Below, one piece after another: positions 1-10,040 of a DNA stretch of 64,000 bases. The DNA is from Hoeflea algicola. GTDB lineage: Bacteria > Pseudomonadota > Alphaproteobacteria > Rhizobiales > Rhizobiaceae. The stretch spans positions 1,736,001 to 1,800,000 of the forward strand of contig NZ_JAOVZR010000001.1 of the NCBI RefSeq assembly GCF_026619415.1. The letters run 5' to 3'. The position numbers and the translations under genes are program-made. How positions within the stretch are numbered: the first letter of the stretch is position 1; each line of letters starts with the position of its first letter. Below the pieces are notes generated by a model. It worked only from the letters and a program-made list of their open reading frames with translations, was not told where the DNA came from and ran no database searches.

Positions 1-57
1 AATTTTGTGGCCTGATTGCGACATCGGCCTTTCGTGGGCGCGCAAAGGGATTTGGGC

Positions 58-1059
58 ATGCCCCCACAAACTACACACAAGCGTTCTTTCGTCTTTTTTC
101 TGGTTCCCGATTTCTCCTTGATCGCCTTTGCGATGGCGGTCGAGCCGTTACGGCTGGCCAACAGGATGTTGGGCTATGAGTGCTATGCATGGCGCCTGAC
201 CTCCCATGACGGAGCCCCGGTCAAAGCCTCCAGTCAGGTAGAAGTTGCGGTCAACACATCGCTGGAAGACGAGCGGCGCAATCTGTCGGGCGAGAACCGG
301 CCGACCATGGCCTTCGTTTGCTCGGGAACCAATGTCGAACGGTTCAACAACAAGTCGGTGTTGGCCTGGCTGCGCGAGGAACACAACCGCGGCGTCGCCA
401 TTGGCGGCCTGTGTACCGGCGCCCACATTTTGGCCATGGCCGGCCTGCTTTCCGGTCGGCGGTGCGCCATCCACTGGGAGAACCTGCCCGGCTTTGCCGA
501 AGCCTTCCCCAAGGCCAATGTGTTCGCCGATCTCTATGAGATCGACGGCGCCATCCATACCTGCGCCGGCGGCACCGCAGCGCTCGACATGATGCTTCGG
601 CTAATCGGTGAGGACCATGACGACACGCTGGTCAACCGCATCTGCGAAATGGCGCTCACCGACCGGGTCCGCAACGCCCATGACCGACAGCGGCTGCCGC
701 TGCGCGCACGTCTCGGCGTTCAGAACGCCAAGGTGCTGTCGATCATCGAACTGATGGAAGCCAATCTCTCCGAACCGCTTTCGCTGATCGAGATCGCCGA
801 CGACGCCGGCTTGTCACGGCGCCAGATCGAGCGACTGTTTCGCCAGGAGATGGGCCGTTCACCCGCGCGCTACTATCTGGAGATCCGTCTTGACCGGGCC
901 CGCCACCTGCTGATCCAGTCGCCAATGCCGGTGGTGGAGGTCGCCGTCGCTTGCGGCTTTGTCTCTGCATCGCATTTTTCCAAATGCTACCGCGAACTCT
1001 ACGATCGCTCACCGCAGCAGGAACGCGCCGACCGCAAGCAGTATCTGTCGGCGGCGTAA
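58..1059 (+). CDS. GlxA-family AraC-type transcriptional regulator
   Basis: DNA-binding regulator with an N-terminal DJ-1/PfpI-like (class I glutamine amidotransferase-like) sensor domain (about residues 10-190) and a C-terminal AraC helix-turn-helix pair (about 225-325, with LSRRQIERLF and the ACGFVSASHFSKCYRE motif). The nucleophile elbow reads GGLCTGAH. This architecture is shared by the GbdR/CdhR/ArgR-like regulators of quaternary amine and amino acid catabolism. A dimethylglycine-dehydrogenase-like gene lies 2.6 kb downstream on the other strand, so a methylamine or betaine role is plausible but inferred. The ATG at 58 is preferred over an in-frame TTG at 16 because AAAGGGA lies about 7 bp before it. 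The protein is about 333 aa, normal for the family. Confidence 0.9.
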   Translation: MPPQTTHKRSFVFFLVPDFSLIAFAMAVEPLRLANRMLGYECYAWRLTSHDGAPVKASSQVEVAVNTSLEDERRNLSGENRPTMAFVCSGTNVERFNNKSVLAWLREEHNRGVAIGGLCTGAHILAMAGLLSGRRCAIHWENLPGFAEAFPKANVFADLYEIDGAIHTCAGGTAALDMMLRLIGEDHDDTLVNRICEMALTDRVRNAHDRQRLPLRARLGVQNAKVLSIIELMEANLSEPLSLIEIADDAGLSRRQIERLFRQEMGRSPARYYLEIRLDRARHLLIQSPMPVVEVAVACGFVSASHFSKCYRELYDRSPQQERADRKQYLSAA

Positions 1060-1149
1060 GTAACACGACCTTCTGACTGCTGAATTCGAACGCTTCGCCG
1101 AGACTCATATGTCAGGCAAAGCCGGAGCCATCGCCTTGATGGCCTCCGC

Positions 1150-2484
1150 TCAGGCGACGGCCTTGCCGCCGATATCGGTTTCCGAGAACACGCAATTTCG
1201 GCCGGCATGTTTGGCCATGTAGAGAAACTGGTCAGCGGCATTGAGGTAGTTGTCGAACATCTCTTCCGGGGCGATCTCTGCAAGACCGATGGAAATCGTT
1301 ACACTGAGCTCGCCATCGGCGGTAGTGATCGGCATCTGTTCGATTGAAGACCGGAGCCTTTCGCAGAATTCGCGCGCCTCGGCAAAATTCCGCCCGGAAA
1401 TCAGGAGGCCGAATTCTTCTCCACCCAAACGGGCCAGCAACTGCTCGTTGCCACACATATCCGCCAATTGCCCGGCGACCGACTTGAGCGCCACATCGCC
1501 AATCTCATGGCCATAAGTGTCGTTTAGCCGTTTGAAATGATCGATATCGACAATCGCCAGCGACTGGGCTTGATTGTGTTTGCGCGCCAGAGCGATCCGG
1601 CGTGGCCCATAGTCAAAGAAATATCGCCGGTTGTACAAGCCGGTGAGATAGTCCCGCGCAGCCAGTTCGCGCAATTGCCGGACTTGATTGGTGGTCTGGA
1701 TGTTCTGCGCCACCCGCCATCGGAACTCCTCAATGCCCAGCGGCTGGTGCAGAAAGTCGTTGGCGCCGGCACGGAGAAACCGCGCGGTCAGCGATCGGTC
1801 TTCCAGTGAAGACATGCCGATAATCCGCAATTGGTCAAAATCCCGACGCTGGCGGATCTGTTCGACCAGCGTCAATCCGTTCATCTCCGGCATCAGGTAG
1901 TTGATGACGGCAAGGTCGAAATCATCGTCCTCTTCCAGCGCCTCGAGCGCAGCTTCGCCGCTGGCAACCGCGGTCACCCGGTAAAGCTGCCGCAGCAATT
2001 GCTCGCTGAGCATTTCTCGCATGGTCATGGAATCGTCGACAACCAGGACGTGGGCGCCGCGGTTGGAGAGTATGCGGATGGCCGCCTTGACCAGGTTCTC
2101 GATCGCGTCCTTGCCGTCCTTGAGAACGTAATCGGCGACGTGTTTGGTGAGTACTTGCTTACGTTTTAGATCGGAGAATGTTGCCGTAAACACGATTGCC
2201 GGAATATTCTTCGATAGCAGCAAATCAAGTGCCTCGCCCGCCGGCGCGCCGGGAAGATTGAGATCAATCAACGCAAGTGCAAATCGTTCCGGTGCTTCCT
2301 CCAGCACCGAATGCAGGATCTCAAGCGTGCTGCAACTGGTGACCCTCATCCCGTATTCACCCGCAAGTCGCTGCTTCAGGGCGGCGATATAGGTGCGGGA
2401 ATCTTCAACCAGCAGGATCTCCAGATCCTCGAAAACACCAAGAGGCGCCGAACGGCTGTTTGGTTTTCTGAAAGGCACTGTCAA
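1150..2484 (-). CDS. PleD-like diguanylate cyclase (REC-REC-GGDEF)
   Basis: Two receiver domains (about residues 20-135 and 145-260) precede a GGDEF domain (about 275-440) with an intact GGEEF active site and the metal/substrate segment DIDHFKRLNDTYGH. It should make cyclic di-GMP from GTP in the cytoplasm when the first receiver is phosphorylated (phospho-acceptor Asp in ALIDLNLPG). Two departures stand out. The second receiver has Asn where the acceptor Asp is expected (AVINYLMPEMNG), so it is probably a dimerisation adaptor. The usual RxxD inhibitory site before the GGDEF motif reads GNEQ, so product feedback at that site is probably absent. The 444-aa length is close to that of PleD. It is monocistronic, convergent with the regulator at 58-1059. 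Whether it is a true PleD orthologue is not established. Confidence 0.88.
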   Translation of the reverse strand: MTVPFRKPNSRSAPLGVFEDLEILLVEDSRTYIAALKQRLAGEYGMRVTSCSTLEILHSVLEEAPERFALALIDLNLPGAPAGEALDLLLSKNIPAIVFTATFSDLKRKQVLTKHVADYVLKDGKDAIENLVKAAIRILSNRGAHVLVVDDSMTMREMLSEQLLRQLYRVTAVASGEAALEALEEDDDFDLAVINYLMPEMNGLTLVEQIRQRRDFDQLRIIGMSSLEDRSLTARFLRAGANDFLHQPLGIEEFRWRVAQNIQTTNQVRQLRELAARDYLTGLYNRRYFFDYGPRRIALARKHNQAQSLAIVDIDHFKRLNDTYGHEIGDVALKSVAGQLADMCGNEQLLARLGGEEFGLLISGRNFAEAREFCERLRSSIEQMPITTADGELSVTISIGLAEIAPEEMFDNYLNAADQFLYMAKHAGRNCVFSETDIGGKAVA

Positions 2485-2612
2485 AAATCCGGAAAATAAA
2501 CTTGCAATGGCTCAAATATGCAACGCCGCGTTTTCTAATTCGTTAACAATTTTGGGAGCTTGGTGCCGGAGCGTCGAAATATCTGAGGCACACGGTCGCA
2601 GCCTCCACCGGG

Positions 2613-3464
2613 CTAACGATCGTCAAACACCCATTGCCGTTGCTCCCAAATTTTTTCGCCAATCAGGCAATCATAGGTTTCAATTGGATTATTCGACCGC
2701 TGCGGCGCAGACGCCGCTGTGGGAAGCACTGTTGGCTCCTCTCGCGGCACGTTGCCACCAATTTCGAGGATGAGCTTGCGGCGGATCGTTTCGGGAAATT
2801 GCTGCCAATCCGTGACCGGCACCAGAAAACTTCCCGGCCCCCCAATGACACATTGGGCATAATAGCGGTCCAGATCGTCAATGTTGAAGCCACGACCTGC
2901 TCCACTATCGGTCATCAGCGGCAATCCATTGATGACGACTTGCCTTTCAAGCGCAGCCGCCCGCGCCGCCAGAACCGGTCCGCCCTGATTGTTCGGCCCG
3001 TCGCCGGATACATCGATTACCTTGCGCAGGCTTTCAAACGGCGCCGCGTCAAACCGGGCTACCGCATGGGCAAGCGCTCCTGAGATCGAGGTCCGGCGCT
3101 GCCCCACCGGTCGCGACCGCGAAATTACGTCCGCCACCCTGTCGGCGTCCTGTCTACTTTTCACCAACGTCCAGTCAAAAACATCCCGGATGGAGGTGTC
3201 GCCGGCCCATTCGAACATGGTGATCGCGATCCGGCCATAAGCGCCTTGCGCGATGGCACGCACCACATCGGGATGCTTGAGCGCCGCAGCATAGCCATCG
3301 CGTTGAATCGCCAGTTCCTCCGGCGACATCGAGCGCGATACATCGATCGCCAGAACCAGCGCAACATCCACCGGTTCTTGCGCCCGCACTACCGATGTGG
3401 CTGGCAACAATCCAGCCATCACCATCAAGCACTTGAGCCATCCAGCCATGACGCATATTAGCAT
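2613..3464 (-). CDS. DUF1194 (VWA-like) secreted protein
   Basis: Predicted exported protein of about 283 aa. A hydrophobic signal segment ends near ATSVVRA and is followed by a von Willebrand A-type fold with a MIDAS-like DVSRSMS motif (ALVLAIDVSRSMSPEEL). This is the hallmark of the DUF1194 family, common in Rhizobiales and of unknown function. A metal-dependent adhesion or protein-binding role in the periplasm is inferred from the fold only. Start choice is uncertain: an in-frame TTG (3476), this ATG (3464) and a second ATG (3449) are all possible, and none has a strong ribosome binding site. Confidence 0.82.
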   Translation of the reverse strand: MLICVMAGWLKCLMVMAGLLPATSVVRAQEPVDVALVLAIDVSRSMSPEELAIQRDGYAAALKHPDVVRAIAQGAYGRIAITMFEWAGDTSIRDVFDWTLVKSRQDADRVADVISRSRPVGQRRTSISGALAHAVARFDAAPFESLRKVIDVSGDGPNNQGGPVLAARAAALERQVVINGLPLMTDSGAGRGFNIDDLDRYYAQCVIGGPGSFLVPVTDWQQFPETIRRKLILEIGGNVPREEPTVLPTAASAPQRSNNPIETYDCLIGEKIWEQRQWVFDDR

Positions 3465-3624
3465 GACGCGAGGCAACGCTGAACCAGATTTCCAGGTGCC
3501 CCAAGGCGCTGATGGCAGACAATCCGCGCCCCGCGCGCTGTGTTGTCCGGATCGACAAAATTCTCGCCGTCCGCAGCCGCCCGCTCAGGTGGAGCGAAGC
3601 AGCCTTTCGGATGGTATGCCGGGA

Positions 3625-6185
3625 TCAGCTCCGCGGCTTGAGGTTCTCCGGATCGTAAAGCGGCTTGTAGCCGACAGCCGCCACTTCAACCGGATAGGTC
3701 TCGCTGAAATACTCGACATTGAGTTCGCGACCTACCTGGCAGTACTCCCAGGGCAGATAGGCGAGCGCGATGTTCTTGCCGATGGTGGGACCATAGGCAA
3801 CCGAAGTAGTGTAGGAAATACGGCCCAATTCATCGACAAGCGTCTTGCCCGTCTCCGGGTCGATCACCGGCATGGCGCCCACTGGATAGCGGGCGACGCC
3901 CTTGGCGTCGACATTGTCGATCATCACCAATGTGCACAACATGGCCGGCTGATGCTCACGCGCCTTGTATTCAAGGTGCTTGGCCTTGCCGCGGAAATCG
4001 GCTTCCTTGACCTTGGGACGAGCCAGATCAGCTTCGATCAGGTTATACTGGGTCAGAAGATCGGCGTTCTGCAACCGCAGGCTCTTTTCCATACGGCGCG
4101 AGTTTGCATAGGTCTCGACACCGACCGGAGTGACACCGGTTGACCGCAGCGCATCCCAGACAGCGAGCCCGTCCTCGAACTTCATGTGCAATTCCCACCC
4201 CTGCTCGCCGACATAGGAGAGCCGGAAGGCTGACACCGTCTTGCCGGCGATCTCTATCGGCTTGATCGCAGCAAAGGCAAAGTTTTCAACATCAAGACCG
4301 GCTGGGTCGGCAACGACTTTCTTCAGTGTCTCGCGAGCATTAGGGCCCCAGATGCCGATGGTCGTGTAGGCCTCGGTGACATCGGTGATGGTGACGTCAT
4401 AACCCTTGTCTTCGGCCATGCGGCGCATGTAGTGGAAATCGCGCGGACCGGCGTCGGCTCCGTTGATCAGGCGACAGCGGTCAGCCATGCGGATAACCGT
4501 GAAATCGGCCCGCACCATGCCCTCGTCATCGAGGAAGTGAGTGTAGATGCCCTTGCCGATATTGTTGTCGCCACCGATCTTGGCCGCACACAACCACTCC
4601 ATCAGCGCAACGTGATCCGGCCCTTCGATGTCGACCATGTGGAAGTGCGACAGGTTGATGATGCCGCAGTCTTCGGACAGTTGCAGATGCTCGGCATTTG
4701 AAACACGCCAGAAGTGACGGTTGTCCCACTCGTTTTCACGAACCGGCACCCGGTCGCCGAACTTCTCAAGCAGATGAGCGTTGGACGCATAGCCATGCGC
4801 CCGCTCCCAGCCTCCCAGTTCCATGAAATGGCCGCCGAGTTCGACCTCGCGTTCGTGAAAGGGCGAGCGCTTGACGCCACGGCTCTTGGCATAGGGCTCG
4901 CGCGGATGGATGGCCGGGAAATAGATCTTCTGCGCCGCCTCATAGCAGCGGTTTTCGATGAATTCCTCGGTCATCTGATGCGGGTAGAAACGTGCGTAAT
5001 CGATCGAGTTGTGGTCGATCTCGGTGCGGCCATCGGTCATCCAGTCGGCGATCAGCTTGCCGTAGCCGGGTGCGTCCTTGACCCAGATGGCGACGCAATA
5101 CCATAGCCCGCGCACCTTCTGGCTTTCGCCGCAGGAAGCGCCACCGGCGGCGGACACTTGCAGCAGGCCGTTGAAGGAGTGGCTTTCATTGTAGCCGAGT
5201 TCGCCGAGAATAGGCGTCAGCTCCATGGCGCGCTCGAGCGGATCGATGATCTGTTCCATGTCGAGGTCACGTTGCGACGGAGACAGCCGCGCCTCGTTCT
5301 TTTCCAGAATGTCGCGGGGATGGCACAGGCGCGGATTGTCGGTCTCGTAGTAACCCCACTCGATCTGCCCCCCTCGGCGGTTTTTGGGTCGCCGGTGTCG
5401 CGCATATAGGCCGAATTGCCCTGGTCGCGCATCAGCGGCCAGCCGATATCCTTTCCGGTGCCTTCAAACTCGGTGTACGGCCCGAAAAAGGTCAGTGGAT
5501 GATCAACCGGCATGACCGGCAGATCCTCGCCGACCATTTCAGCGATCAGGCGTCCCCAGATGCCGGCGCAGACGACGACATGATCGGCCATGATGGTGCC
5601 GCGATGGGTGACGACGCCCTTGATGCGGCCACCTTCAACGACCAGCGACTGAGCGGGAGTGTTGGCGAACACGTTCAGCTTGCCGGTCTTCTCGGCTGCA
5701 TCGACGAGCTTGCCCGCGACGGTCTGAGAGCGCGGGATGACAAGCCCGGCGTCCGGATCCCACAAGGCTCCGGCCACCATCTCTTCTTCAACCAGCGGGA
5801 ATTTTTCTTTCACCTCGGCGGGACCGATAAAGCTGGCACGGGTGCCAAAGGCCTTTCCGGAGGAAATCTTGCGCTTGATTTCTTCCATCCATGCATCGTC
5901 GCCGGCGCGCACGATTTCCAGACCGCCGATGCGGGCGTAGTGGCCCATCTTCTCGAAGAAATCGATCGAGTACTGCGTCGTCCAGACAGACAGATAGTCA
6001 TGGGACGTGGTGTAGCAAAAGTCGGATGCATGGGCCGTCGAACCGATATCGGTGGGCACGCCGGACTTGTCGATACCGACAATGTCGTCCCAGCCGCGCT
6101 CGATGAGATGATGCGCGATGGAGGCGCCAACAATGCCGCCCACGCCAATGATGACTACTTTCGCCTTCTCCGGAAACCCTGCCAT
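3625..6185 (-). pseudogene. Dimethylglycine/sarcosine dehydrogenase-like FAD-GcvT protein, frameshifted
   Basis: This region encodes one ~850-aa protein in two frames. The N-terminal part (6185 to about 5373) is a DAO-type FAD oxidoreductase with the dinucleotide-binding motif VVIIGVGGIVGASIAHHL. The C-terminal part (about 5372 to 3625) has the FAO_M, GCV_T and GCV_T C-terminal domains that bind tetrahydrofolate. Family members demethylate dimethylglycine or sarcosine, passing formaldehyde to THF. Reading through a C6 tract (+ strand 5368-5373; G6 on the coding strand) loses the frame after DPKTAEGG. One extra G restores QIEWGYYETDNPRLC and the rest of the protein. So a single-base deletion, or a homopolymer sequencing error, splits the gene. 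The downstream part could still start at an internal ATG at 5259. The substrate cannot be assigned from sequence alone. Confidence 0.85.
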
Positions 6186-6342
6186 TGTCTTCTACCCTGA
6201 TTGCGCTTGAAGCAGAATTTATGATCTGTCGCCACAAAACCAGAGCCTGTCTACGACATTATCTCCATGCTGCACGACCAGTGGCGCGGGAGCCAGAGTC
6301 CGCGAGGCAGGTTTTGCAATCCCGCAACATCCGCAGGGCCTG

Positions 6343-6834
6343 TCAGGACGGATTGTCGAGCGCCTCGGCCAGCTGTCCGATCTGGTTTTCAGAAAACACG
6401 GTAATACCGTTTTGCGAAAGCAGCGCGGCGACCACCCCGGCGCCTTCACGCGCGACCCCGTCAAAATGTCCGCTATAGACAAACGAGGTGCCACAAGACG
6501 GACTTCCATCGGTCAGAAGGGCAAACCGGCACCCTTGCGAGAGTGCGGTCTCCAGCGCGATCTCCGCCCCCAGCCGGAACGGGCTTGTCACATCGGCACC
6601 AGTTTGGTCGAAAATCCGGGCCTTGTCGACAAGCACGTCATCAGCCATCAGGCCGGGTTCGATTTCCGCCGGCGGACGAGGTGTTGGAAAACCGGCGGCG
6701 ACTTCCGGACAAAGCTGTACGATGCGGCCCTGTTCGCGCCAGAGCGCCATCAGGGGGTGGTCGACCAGCCGGTCGGATCCATTGTAACGCACCGGGCTAC
6801 CCAGCAGGCACGCAGAAACGAGTATCTTTTCCAT
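6343..6834 (-). CDS. DUF523 family protein
   Basis: A 163-aa cytoplasmic protein opening with MEKILVSACLLGSPVRYNG, the conserved DUF523 N-terminus, with Cys residues in SACLLG, LCPEV and SPSCGTSF. The family is widespread in bacteria and has no settled function; the conserved cysteines suggest metal or cluster binding (inference). The ATG at 6834 is chosen over an upstream in-frame start at 6930 because family members begin here and because the upstream stretch overlaps the terminator at 6881-6914. Confidence 0.85.
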   Translation of the reverse strand: MEKILVSACLLGSPVRYNGSDRLVDHPLMALWREQGRIVQLCPEVAAGFPTPRPPAEIEPGLMADDVLVDKARIFDQTGADVTSPFRLGAEIALETALSQGCRFALLTDGSPSCGTSFVYSGHFDGVAREGAGVVAALLSQNGITVFSENQIGQLAEALDNPS

Positions 6835-6880
6835 CGCAGATAAATGACTGCAGAAGTCAGGCCATGCAATTGAAAACGCA

Positions 6881-6914
6881 GCGGGCCGGTCAATCCCGAG
6901 GATGACCGGCCCGC
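6881..6914 (-). terminator. Rho-independent terminator of the small secreted protein gene
   Basis: A perfect 12-bp inverted repeat (GCGGGCCGGTCA at 6881-6892 and TGACCGGCCCGC at 6903-6914) with a 10-nt loop. On the minus strand the second arm is followed by CTGCGTTTTC. It lies 20 bp after the stop of the gene at 6935-7198 and before the DUF523 start, so it separates the two transcripts. Confidence 0.8.
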
Positions 6915-6934
6915 AATTTTCTCGATCCAATCGA

Positions 6935-7198
6935 TTACTTGATCACAGCGCCGCCGTTGATGATTTCAACATTTTCCGAACCCGACAGGGTTTCGCGGTC
7001 GCCTGACGGCATGGTGACAAAGCAGCCGGCCGGGCAGAAATTGACGGTCGCGCCGGCTTCAACCACCATGTCAGACTGGTTGCTGCCTTCGGTCACGGTC
7101 AAAACATGGGAATTGCTGTCCTTGTTGGTGATCGTGGCAGCTGCCGCGCCGCCAATCATCGCCAGGCTCAGGCCCACGACAAGAATTGCTGTTTTCAT
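6935..7198 (-). CDS. Small secreted protein, unknown function
   Basis: An 87-aa protein with a clear Sec signal peptide (MKTAILVVGLSLAMIGGAAA, cleavage expected near residue 20). The mature part of about 65 aa is Thr/Ser/Val-rich with two cysteines (NFCPAGCFV) that could form a disulfide in the periplasm. Small predicted exported proteins of this pattern are common in Rhizobiales, but I recognise no named domain. It has its own terminator. Confidence 0.75.
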   Translation of the reverse strand: MKTAILVVGLSLAMIGGAAAATITNKDSNSHVLTVTEGSNQSDMVVEAGATVNFCPAGCFVTMPSGDRETLSGSENVEIINGGAVIK

Positions 7199-7313
7199 CG
7201 GTCTCCGGCGGTTTTGCCGCCGCTCCTGGTTAAAACGTACTGGACGACATGTGCGCCCGTGTTGAACTGAGTACTAGCATTGCGAAACTGAATGCAATCT
7301 GAACGCGGGCGGC

Positions 7314-9911
7314 CTACCGGTCGCCCTCGCCGGAATCCTCTTCCATCGAATCCTGCCCCGCCTTGAGCGCCGCCCGGCGTTTGCGCAGCGTGTGCGCACT
7401 TGGCTTGGACACCGAAGCCTTGTTCTTGGCCGATGGATCATCCGTTGCTGCGTCACCATCCGAAAGGTCGGCCACCAGCGTCGTCAGCGTTTCGCCGCCC
7501 TCGCCCAGTTTTATGTTGAGATCGCGTTGCGGGAACGGGATTTCAATGTTCTCCGCCTTCAGCCGTTCGAAAATGCGCAGCCGCAACTCGGTGCGGACAG
7601 ACAACCCATCAAGCACATCTGCGACATGCGCCTTGAGTTCGAAATCCAGCGACGAGTCGCCAAAATTGACGAAATGCACCGATGGCTCGGGATTGTTGAG
7701 CACCAACTCGTGCCCGCGTGCAATTTCAGACAGAATCTCGATCACCCGACGCGGATCGGCGTCATAGCTCACCCCCACCGGCACATCGACGCGACCCAGC
7801 TTGTTTCGGTGGGTCCAGTTGCCCACCGGCGCATTGATCAGTTCCGAATTCGGCACGATGATCGACTGCCGGCTGAAGGTCTCGATCTCGGTGGCACGGA
7901 CCGATATTTTCTTGACAAATCCTTCTGTCGATCCGGTTACCACCCAGTCTCCGACCTTGAACGGCCGCTCGGCCAGCAGGATCAGCCCGGAGACAAAATT
8001 GCTGACGATATTCTGTAACCCGAAACCAATTCCGAGCGACAGCGCACCGGCAACCAGCGCAAGGCTAGACAGATCGATCCCCGCCACCGATATGCCGATC
8101 AGCGCGGCCACCGCAACGCCGAGATAGCCGATCCCGGTCTTGATAGAGTTGCGCACCCCGGTGTCCATCCGCCCGCGCGCCATCACGCTGCCATCGAGCC
8201 AGCGTTGGAACCAGCGCGTGGCTATCAGCCCAAGCACGAACATGACGACACCGAACAGAATGCCGACCAGCGAAATCGTGATGCCGCCGATGCGGATGTC
8301 GGTCATCAGCCGGTAGAACCAGATTTCAATGTCCTGGATCTGGAACCCCCACTGCAGAAGGATCAGCGGAACCCCCATCAGCAGCACCAGCAGGTTGATC
8401 AGCAAGCCGGCGCCCAGCCCGCATTGATCCAGTGCCATCAGGCTGAGTTTATACCGCGCCTGCAGCCAGCGCCCCACCGTGGTATTGGCAAACGAACCGG
8501 CTTCTGAAACCGCCTGACCGGACAGATAGCCGATATACATGGTCGTCAGTATTCCGCCGGTCACGACGATCTGCGTCGCGGCAAAGCGCGCCAGGCCGAC
8601 ATAGCCCAGCAGCGCTGTCACCATCAGCCCGATGCCAGCAACCAGCAGCGTTCTCGAAATAATTCGAGGCCAGGGCTGGCCCGGCTCGGATGGATCGCCG
8701 GAGGTCTTGGGCACCATCGGCTTGACCAGCGCCATGGCAATGAGCACCAACGCCATCATGAACACGGAGATGAAGCCTTTCATCACCGTCAGCACCACTG
8801 GTGAACCCAATGAATTGCTCATCACGTCTTCGACATAATCAAGCCCATTGATGACCGCCATGGCCACAACCAGCGGGAAAAGCACCCGCGCGCCGCCATT
8901 CGATACGTTGACCAACCGCCAGGCCGGCATTTTCGGCGCCAGAATGGCCCGCGCCAGCTTGCTGATGAAATAGACCCCGAGCATCATCGCAATCAGGCTC
9001 TGGATCACCGGCGTCACGTCGGCGCGCAGAATCGCAAAACTATTCATCAGCGCAAACACCAGCGCCGCCAGCAGCGTCATCGCCATGGTGGGAATGATGA
9101 TGGACCAGAACGCCACAGATAATCGGCTGGTATAGGGCGGGTCCTCGTTGTCGGCATCGCGGATGATCAGCCCGCCGAACAGCCGATAAGCGCCGGCGAT
9201 CAGCACCAGCGCGGCCAGAAGCGAGAAGAATATACTTCCCAGCAGGGCCTGGCGTTTGAACTTCCAGACGAACGTCGCCCACGACCCGTAGGTGCGGGAC
9301 AATTGGCTCCATTCATTGCCAGTCGCGCTGAAGGCATCGGCAATCAGGGTGGGGGTGATTTCTGTGCGCTTGAACAGGGTATTGGCAAACAGGTCACGGC
9401 GCGCACCGGCAATCTGATCGCCGATTTCGTTGGCCTGCAACGACACAGTCTCGGCCCGTCCGGTCAGCGCGTTGATTTCCGCCCGCTCTTCAGCCAGCCG
9501 CGCCCGTTCCGCGACAATCACCTCGGGTTCTGCCGGTTCGCCCTCTGCCGGCGCCGCGCCAAGTTGGTCGATGCGTGCCTTTATCTCTGTAATACGCGGC
9601 CGCAGACTTACACCGATTTCCAGCATCGACCGCGCCAAAGCTTCGGCGGTGACCTTGAGATCTACCAACTGGCTGTCGTCGGTGGCACTTTCCTCAAGCT
9701 GAGCCTTGAGCTTGGCCACTTGTTTTTCAGAGGCGGCCAGTTTCTCCTGGGCGGCCACAACTGCTGCCGAGGCCTGGACCTCAGGAGCCGCTGAGACCGG
9801 GTTCGAGATTGTCACCGGGGCGGATTCCGAACTGGACGTCTGGGCACGCACGCCACCAGCCGCCATCAGCAATGCGGCCAGCATGAACACGATCAACCGG
9901 TTAAGACGCAT
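7314..9911 (-). CDS. MscS-type mechanosensitive channel with DUF3772 periplasmic domain
   Basis: An 865-aa inner-membrane protein. It has a signal peptide (residues 1-24), a periplasmic coiled-coil/DUF3772 region (about 40-200, with EKLAASEKQVAKLKAQL), many transmembrane helices (about 220-600) and the MscS core near residue 634 (LGIGFGLQNIVSNFVSG, then LLAERPFKVGDWV). The C-terminal tail is charged and probably disordered. It should open under membrane tension to release solutes during hypo-osmotic shock. The length fits the large MscK/YbdG-like alphaproteobacterial class rather than E. coli MscS. It stands alone. Confidence 0.9.
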   Translation of the reverse strand: MRLNRLIVFMLAALLMAAGGVRAQTSSSESAPVTISNPVSAAPEVQASAAVVAAQEKLAASEKQVAKLKAQLEESATDDSQLVDLKVTAEALARSMLEIGVSLRPRITEIKARIDQLGAAPAEGEPAEPEVIVAERARLAEERAEINALTGRAETVSLQANEIGDQIAGARRDLFANTLFKRTEITPTLIADAFSATGNEWSQLSRTYGSWATFVWKFKRQALLGSIFFSLLAALVLIAGAYRLFGGLIIRDADNEDPPYTSRLSVAFWSIIIPTMAMTLLAALVFALMNSFAILRADVTPVIQSLIAMMLGVYFISKLARAILAPKMPAWRLVNVSNGGARVLFPLVVAMAVINGLDYVEDVMSNSLGSPVVLTVMKGFISVFMMALVLIAMALVKPMVPKTSGDPSEPGQPWPRIISRTLLVAGIGLMVTALLGYVGLARFAATQIVVTGGILTTMYIGYLSGQAVSEAGSFANTTVGRWLQARYKLSLMALDQCGLGAGLLINLLVLLMGVPLILLQWGFQIQDIEIWFYRLMTDIRIGGITISLVGILFGVVMFVLGLIATRWFQRWLDGSVMARGRMDTGVRNSIKTGIGYLGVAVAALIGISVAGIDLSSLALVAGALSLGIGFGLQNIVSNFVSGLILLAERPFKVGDWVVTGSTEGFVKKISVRATEIETFSRQSIIVPNSELINAPVGNWTHRNKLGRVDVPVGVSYDADPRRVIEILSEIARGHELVLNNPEPSVHFVNFGDSSLDFELKAHVADVLDGLSVRTELRLRIFERLKAENIEIPFPQRDLNIKLGEGGETLTTLVADLSDGDAATDDPSAKNKASVSKPSAHTLRKRRAALKAGQDSMEEDSGEGDR

Positions 9912-10040
9912 GAAAATCCCGTTCCGCCAAGTTCTCTCGGTTCATCCTTAGCAGGGTCCGGGTACATCTCAAACGGCTGCAGCGTGCACGCGGCCCGGGC
10001 AACTTCGCAGACCGGCGTTCCGCGTTGTTTGGCCGCTTGC

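Noticed and set aside
148..558. Long open frames opposite the GlxA-type regulator and many other core genes
   Set aside because: They are antisense or out-of-frame shadows of high-GC genes, with no family resemblance and no ribosome sites.
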